NCBI GenBank assembly: GCA_018398765.1
Contig: JAHBMJ010005880.1
Span: forward strand, 5,001-53,682
Source of the DNA: Chromera velia
Taxonomy: Eukaryota; Sar; Chromeraceae
Length of the DNA stretch: 48,682 bases
Reading direction: 5' to 3'
The notes beneath the pieces are model-generated. The model searched no databases. It was not told the DNA's origin and was given only the letters and a program-made list of their open reading frames with translations. Each line of letters opens with the position of its first letter. Position 1 is the first letter of the stretch. The position numbers and the translations under genes are program-made. Of this stretch, positions 44,534-48,682 are shown piece by piece.

Positions 44534-47500
44534 GGGCGAAGCTCTCTTGTTGTCCTAAAGTCAAGTACCAGATGCTGCCCGCTTTTTGTTTTGCGCAGGT
44601 TCCCTTCATCATCTGGGTCGTGTAGTTTAGGACCAATACAGGCGTTAAGGGAACTCAACACAAAGGAACGAAAACGGATGAGGAATTAATGCCATGGAAG
44701 GGAGAGTTGGGAGAAAAAAAAGGGAAGGGGAACATCGATTGACGAGAGAGATCAACTCAACTCACTGACGGACATACGTGCAGAGGGAACGGAGCGATGG
44801 CCTCAGCAGGCGCCCGTCCAGGGGCAAGGAAGGGTGACGAGAAGGTCGAAGAGGAGGCTGGAGGTTTGTGCATCATCATTCTGCTGCCTCCCTCTTTCTC
44901 TCCTCTGCTTCGTGCCCCCTCCGACGATCCAGACGAAGAGGAAGAGAAAGAGAACGCAGAGCAGGCCGGAAGATCCTCCCGGAGAGGAGGAGGATCAGGT
45001 CTCCACACGTACGCGTATCTGACAACACACAGACAGACCGACAGGGAAGTGAAGCACTTCAAATTCAAAAACACAGCACGACCGACCCGTTCTATCATGT
45101 GCCTGACTGAGTTACGGAGCGAATTGCAGTGAGGTGGCTGCACAGAAGTGACTGACTGTGCAAAATTTCAGATATTCAAAAGAGACCCAGTTTCTCTCGG
45201 AAAGAATCGAAAGAGAGAACGATGCAAAGAGAAAAAAAAGAGTACCGCACAGACACACAGACTGACTGACAGACTCACAGCAGCTCTCCGTTCCGAGCCC
45301 ACGACACGTCCGTCACTGCCATGTCGTCTCTCGTGCAACCCCTGCAGGCAGAAGACGCCCAGGTGTGAAGCAGGAGCCCCATAGAGGACGCAGAGAACAG
45401 ATGCGAATAGAATAGAAGACAAGAACGAAAAAAAACAAATAGTCCAAAACCATTACCGTTTCGATCGAGTCTCCACTGATCTTCTATACAGTGGTCTCAG
45501 GCAGAGAAAAATTAGAGTTCGTGAGAGAGGAACCAGGCAGACAAGCAAACATTGAAAGAAGGAAAGAAGGAAGAAAGGAAGGACTCACAGAGGCATCTGG
45601 ACCCAAATGTCTTCCCCGATACGCCCCACGTCGATCCCACTCAGAGCCGCGTCCATTCCCGCACCCCCTCCCGGATCCTTCCCCACCTCCGCACTCCTCA
45701 CCTCCCCTCCCCTGGAGCACACAAACAATTCCGCCTGTGCCAGTTGGAGGCCGTCAACAGAGTGCCAATACGTCTGCCGTCTCCTCGTCCACTCAGCATC
45801 AGAGTCCCCTCCGTCAACCCGGCCCCGCAACACACACAAGACCGCAAGACGCGAGGAACCTAGAGACCGCAATTTACAAGAGGCATGGATTCCTGTCAGA
45901 CACGCAGCCTCCGACTCCCTCTCTTTTCCTCCCCCGGCAGACGTTTTTCTCTTTTGTGTGATGCGGGAGGGGCCTGTTTGGGACGCGTCGGGGTCGAAGG
46001 ACAGGAGCGCTGAGGCTTTTGTTTGGAGTGACCGCAGAGTGGGAACCAAAGAGAAGTAAAAAGACGGAACTAAAAAAGGAAACCCTGCGTCGATTCCCGA
46101 AGGCCCGACAGGGGGCGATGCTGGAGATGGCAAGGCGAGGTCGAAGATGAAAAAAGACGGCGCACTAGGAGAACACAAAACTGTCAGGGCAAGCCAATGG
46201 GAATATAAATCCATCGCTATGACAGTCGGCGCAAATCCCGAGGACCCCTCTACCAGTCTTTCTCTCTCCGTGCCGCGAAGGCTTTCACGCCGCACCCCTG
46301 CCACCGGGGTTGCCACATGGCTGCAAAGGAAGGACAAAACGCAACAGCAGCAATAGCCAGAGATATAGATCAAGCAGCCAGAGCAGAGCGCACATTCTCT
46401 CTCTCTCTCTGCCTCTTTGGCCTCTTCACACATCGTGTAGAGAAAAGAAAGGATTCATCCTATCGGACACCACATTCACAAGCACGTCTTTCGCTCTCTC
46501 TCTCTCTCTCTCTCTCTTTCTTTCTCTCTCTCTCGCTCACTCACACACACACATACACACACACACACACAGACGACTATCTGGCAGACTGACTTTGAGC
46601 CAAGCACGTACACAACCACGCAGGCCCCGTTGTCTCCTTCTGCCTCGCCACGCCCGGCTGCTTCGTTGGATGAGGAGGAGGCAGAAGAACAAGAGGGAGA
46701 GGGAGAAAGCTTGAGAGGAGGGCTACAGGCGAACACCACGGGGGCCTCAGGATGGCAGGAAGCGCTTGCTGCCACAAGAGCTCCCCCCGCACTCACGCCC
46801 TCAGCATCTGACCCACCACCCATCGTGCCTTCCGATTGAAAGGGGTAACGGAACAACGGCTGTACACACACAGAGAGAGGGAAGGAGGTTTCATTTAGAT
46901 AGGAACGGACACGAAGAACAAATAATCACGCAATATGCACCGTGTCATTTGCAGTCAAAACCGGGTTGACCGAATCTGAGCTCTCTTTTGCCTTTCCCTC
47001 TCCTGCAATCATCTCTCCACGACCTTTCTTTGCCGTTCCACTTCATGACATGACGAAGCGTCGAGTGTTTCTTTCTCCCATCTGCTGCCCTTCCTTCCTT
47101 CATTCCGTGAACTTGACGGTGAAGTATGGAATGAAACTGGCCATTCAAATGCTGAAATTGTGCATTCGCGCCGGAGAATCTCCTGAAGATAGTGCCGAAG
47201 AGGTCGAATTTGTTTGATAGCAACTCAAGGGGATGGGGGACAGACCACACACTGATGCCTTTCCTCACTCCAAATCGTCACCGACCTCAAAGAAGATTTT
47301 CCTCTGCTCGAGGAGCTTTGCACCCACGCCATCCGGTCCCGAGTCCTGCGAGAGAGCAGAAAGGGGGGGTCAGTCGGTCACGTGCAGGCAGACCGACCCT
47401 GGTTGGTTTCTGTCGGTATTTCCTCCATGGTTTCTGTCTGTTGCTTGTGAGTGAAAGGTCTCAGAGAAGAAAAGGGAAGGGAGGGGGAAGCAGAGAAAGA

Positions 47501-48652
47501 ACGGCAGGCAGTATCGGATGGGTCCCGAAGAAAATGGTTCCTAGAAAATAAGGGAACTGAGAGGGGAAGCGGAGAGAATCCACAAAGTTGGCTGCTTTGA
47601 GACATTCTGTGTTTGTCCCTCATTCTGTCTCTATTTTTTCGTCTGTTTGCCCTGTCTGTATGCATATTGCCGTCCAAAAAGTCTGAATAAGCATCTCTCT
47701 GCGAAGTCATCTCACCGGATAGGAGCAGAAAGAGTCTGCGCACTTCACAACGAGACACTCTGGAGCTTCCTCTTCGTGCTCCGTGGGCTCCTTGCCCTTC
47801 TCAACACTCGCACTGCACGCACACGTTTGTAGACAGAGGTAAAGAGCACGTTCGCTGCCTTTCCACCTCCCTCCTTCAAACACATCCCTTCCTGTCTCCG
47901 AACGCGATCGGACTCACTTAGAAGCAGGAAGAACATGCAAAGAGCTTAGGGGGCTGGTCCAGATGTCTGCCTAGAAATTCAACGGGGCTCCAGCGGGCTG
48001 GACGACCAACACAAAAAATGACAGAGAGAGACGCCCATGCCGAAGTACACTCACACAATAGACTACCACCAAACCTCTCACATCCACAGATATACAAACA
48101 GACAGATACACAGGGCGACCAACTCACCCCCCTTCCTTCTCTTTTGCTCTGGCTTTTGGGTTTTTCCTCAGCGCAAGAACGAGGACAGCTGCCGGCTGCA
48201 CACACACAAAAAGACACACAGACACATACACACATGTCTACATATTATACATCCAGACAGACAGTATTCGCTTCACGTATGCGGCCCGAAGTCCTCAAGC
48301 AAAAGCATCAACGCAAAAAAGAAGGAGCAGGAGCCACAGTGCGGAGAGCGAAGCCACGACCAACAGAACCGACTCGAAACAAACCCCGAACACCTACACC
48401 TACACACACATACACACAACCCCCGAACCACCAGACCTGTCCGATCAGGGCTGCAGTGGCCATGCTCAGGACCTGCCGACCCATCAGGCCCCCATGCCAC
48501 GAATTGGACCTCTTGCGCCGCCCCCCTGCCTGGGAGGCTGCTGCACTATCTGTGCTTGGTCCCGGTTGGGCGCCGCCGCCCCCCCCCGTCCCCCACGAAG
48601 CTTCGACGAGAGGCACCGTGTGGGTGTGTGACGCAGAAGATAGGGGGTCCAG
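34593..48652 (-). CDS. RAV1: Rav1/DmX-like (rabconnectin-3 alpha) protein, 5' end outside window
   Basis: Exons: 48652-48437, 48195-48128, 47812-47716, 47345-47286, 47182-47024, 46859-46594, 46320-45589, 45341-45279, 45018-44778, 44612-44527, 44400-44327, 44195-44145, 43959-42266, 42087-41767, 41338-35171, 34886-34593. They sum to 10,590 nt, all junctions in phase, giving 3,529 residues plus TAG. Exon 48652 has an acceptor, so the start lies beyond the window. The diagnostic part is the Rav1p C-terminal core across three exons (residues about 1255-1405): GVGLWLRQEAAIRQLAEGLP, IWYAALNRKKPLMSLF, EPRWRSAALKNAFQLLKQRR and LDVCFGHMDDPSLAVFLARV. WD repeats flank it. In yeast and animals this family (RAVE complex, DMXL1/2) drives V1-V0 assembly of the V-ATPase. 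The same role here is inferred from the family. It is larger than typical because of Ser/Gly-rich insertions. Confidence 0.85.
41328..42282 (-). other. Rav1p C-terminal core domain (conserved part)
   Basis: Read across the splices AGG-ACG (42266/42087) and AAG-TCG (41767/41338). The order of landmarks matches the family: a W-x(n)-G-V-G-x-W motif with a following Arg (WTALRRTGVGLWLR), an Arg/Leu helix, a tyrosine-containing helix (SIWYAALNRKKPL), F-x-x-E-F-x-x-E-P-R-W-R-x-A-A-L-K-N-A, a hydrophobic helix for the L-x-K-x-R-F-x-x-A-x-A-F-F element, then the ALDVCF...DPSLA...ARVIE solenoid. In characterised members this region belongs to the alpha-solenoid between the propellers and the C-terminal WD repeats and takes part in V-ATPase regulation. 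Confidence 0.85.
41388..41412. repeat. (ATTC)n microsatellite in intron
   Basis: About six ATTC units in the intron between exons 42087-41767 and 41338-35171. Another intronic (TA)n run of about eleven units is at 42114-42136. Confidence 0.85.
42266..48652 (-). CDS. RAV1: N-terminal propeller and linker exons of the Rav1-like gene
   Basis: Twelve small to medium exons encode about 700 residues with beta-propeller character: GSNHVATPVAG, then PTVIAMDLYSHWLALTVLC, and MAVTDVSWARNGELLYAYVW, which is built from three exons (45589/45341 and 45279/45018 junctions split codons CT-G and CT-A). IWYLTLGQQESFAL and NLLPHLHLRRRFQWLLSDFF follow. The 564-codon exon 43959-42266 starts LFHPQNILTLLTSPP and carries a Gly/Asp/Phe-rich stretch with ADLFLV, EDLFAGG and EDPFTL, then ends YSWTALRR, the start of the Rav1p core. 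The exact donor of exon 44612-44527 lies in a GT repeat and was chosen for phase. Confidence 0.75.
44308..44330. repeat. (GTCA)n repeat at a splice donor, Rav1-like gene
   Basis: On the transcribed strand exon sequence GATGCA is followed by five GTCA units and GTC. Each unit boundary is a possible GTCAGT donor. Only the donor after the first unit (exon end 44327) or the fourth (44315) joins the next exon in frame, giving Asn-Val-Arg-Phe-Asp. Confidence 0.7.
44490..44530. repeat. (CA)n microsatellite overlapping a splice donor
   Basis: About twenty CA units, read as (GT)n on the transcribed strand, begin within the end of exon 44612-44527 (FALCV). Every second base offers a GT. The donor at 44526 was chosen because it keeps the frame with exon 44400-44327; others would shift it. 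Confidence 0.7.
46495..46571. repeat. (CT)n / (CA)n microsatellite in intron
   Basis: CT dinucleotides with TTTC interruptions followed by CA dinucleotides, lying downstream of the donor at 46593 in the intron between exons 46859-46594 and 46320-45589. No coding potential. Confidence 0.85.
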
Positions 48653-48682
48653 CTGAAGAGAGCGAAAAGAAAAGAGCAGAGG

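Noticed and set aside
48018..48656. Plus-strand 212-codon ORF at the window end
   Set aside because: It overlaps minus-strand exons 48195-48128 and 48652-48437 that join in phase and carry proper splice sites; composition is low-complexity Thr/Gln/Pro.

Overview
The window is nuclear DNA of a eukaryotic protist. Genes are split by many short introns. Exons are rich in Ser, Pro, Gly and coiled-coil sequence, introns are full of di- and tetranucleotide microsatellites, and AT-rich islands alternate with GC-rich repeats. The style (long intron-rich genes, large LRR and ankyrin families, TGCATGCA tracts) suggests a chromerid alveolate such as Chromera velia. That is inference; no ribosomal RNA or other phylogenetic marker is present. 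I saw no tRNA, rRNA, CRISPR array or bacterial-type operon.

Layout from left to right. (1) 1-1200: repeat-rich DNA with TGCATGCA tracts and an inverted repeat. (2) 1245-2372, plus strand: an intronless ankyrin-repeat gene whose single frame is cut by one TGA and one TAG. (3) 2400-3250: an AT-rich island. (4) 3251 to about 21120, minus strand: one very long coiled-coil, Pro/Ser-rich gene of about 23 exons (about 3,550 residues) with repeated VQT motifs. (5) About 21130-22500: GC/AT mosaic repeats and unresolved ORF fragments. (6) 22503-25001, minus: an intronless zinc-finger plus coiled-coil gene, again cut by one TGA and one TAG in a single frame. (7) 25000-26950: no confident gene, then an AT-rich island. 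(8) 26953-32295, minus: a six-exon leucine-rich-repeat gene (877 residues) that I could assemble with every junction in phase. (9) 32296-34592: an intergenic region with a 51-bp satellite and AT-rich DNA. (10) 34593 to beyond 48652, minus: a huge Rav1/DmX-like (rabconnectin-3 alpha) gene, with N-terminal beta-propeller exons, the Rav1p C-terminal core near 41.3-42.3 kb and C-terminal WD40 repeats. Its 5' end lies outside the window.

The four large genes all lie on the minus strand; the ankyrin locus is on the plus strand. Functionally, the Rav1/DmX-like protein is expected to control V-ATPase assembly on endomembranes. The giant coiled-coil protein looks like a cytoskeletal or centriolar scaffold. 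Nothing here looks like an operon, and I see no shared pathway beyond a possible cytoskeleton or trafficking theme.

The points most worth checking are: the two intronless loci with paired TGA/TAG interruptions that are all one C-to-T change from a sense codon; the frequent GTC-type 5' splice sites, several of which open directly into GTCA or GT microsatellites so that repeat copy number would set the reading frame; two GC-AG introns; the VQT ladder of the coiled-coil protein; and the 51-bp satellite, open in frame on both strands.
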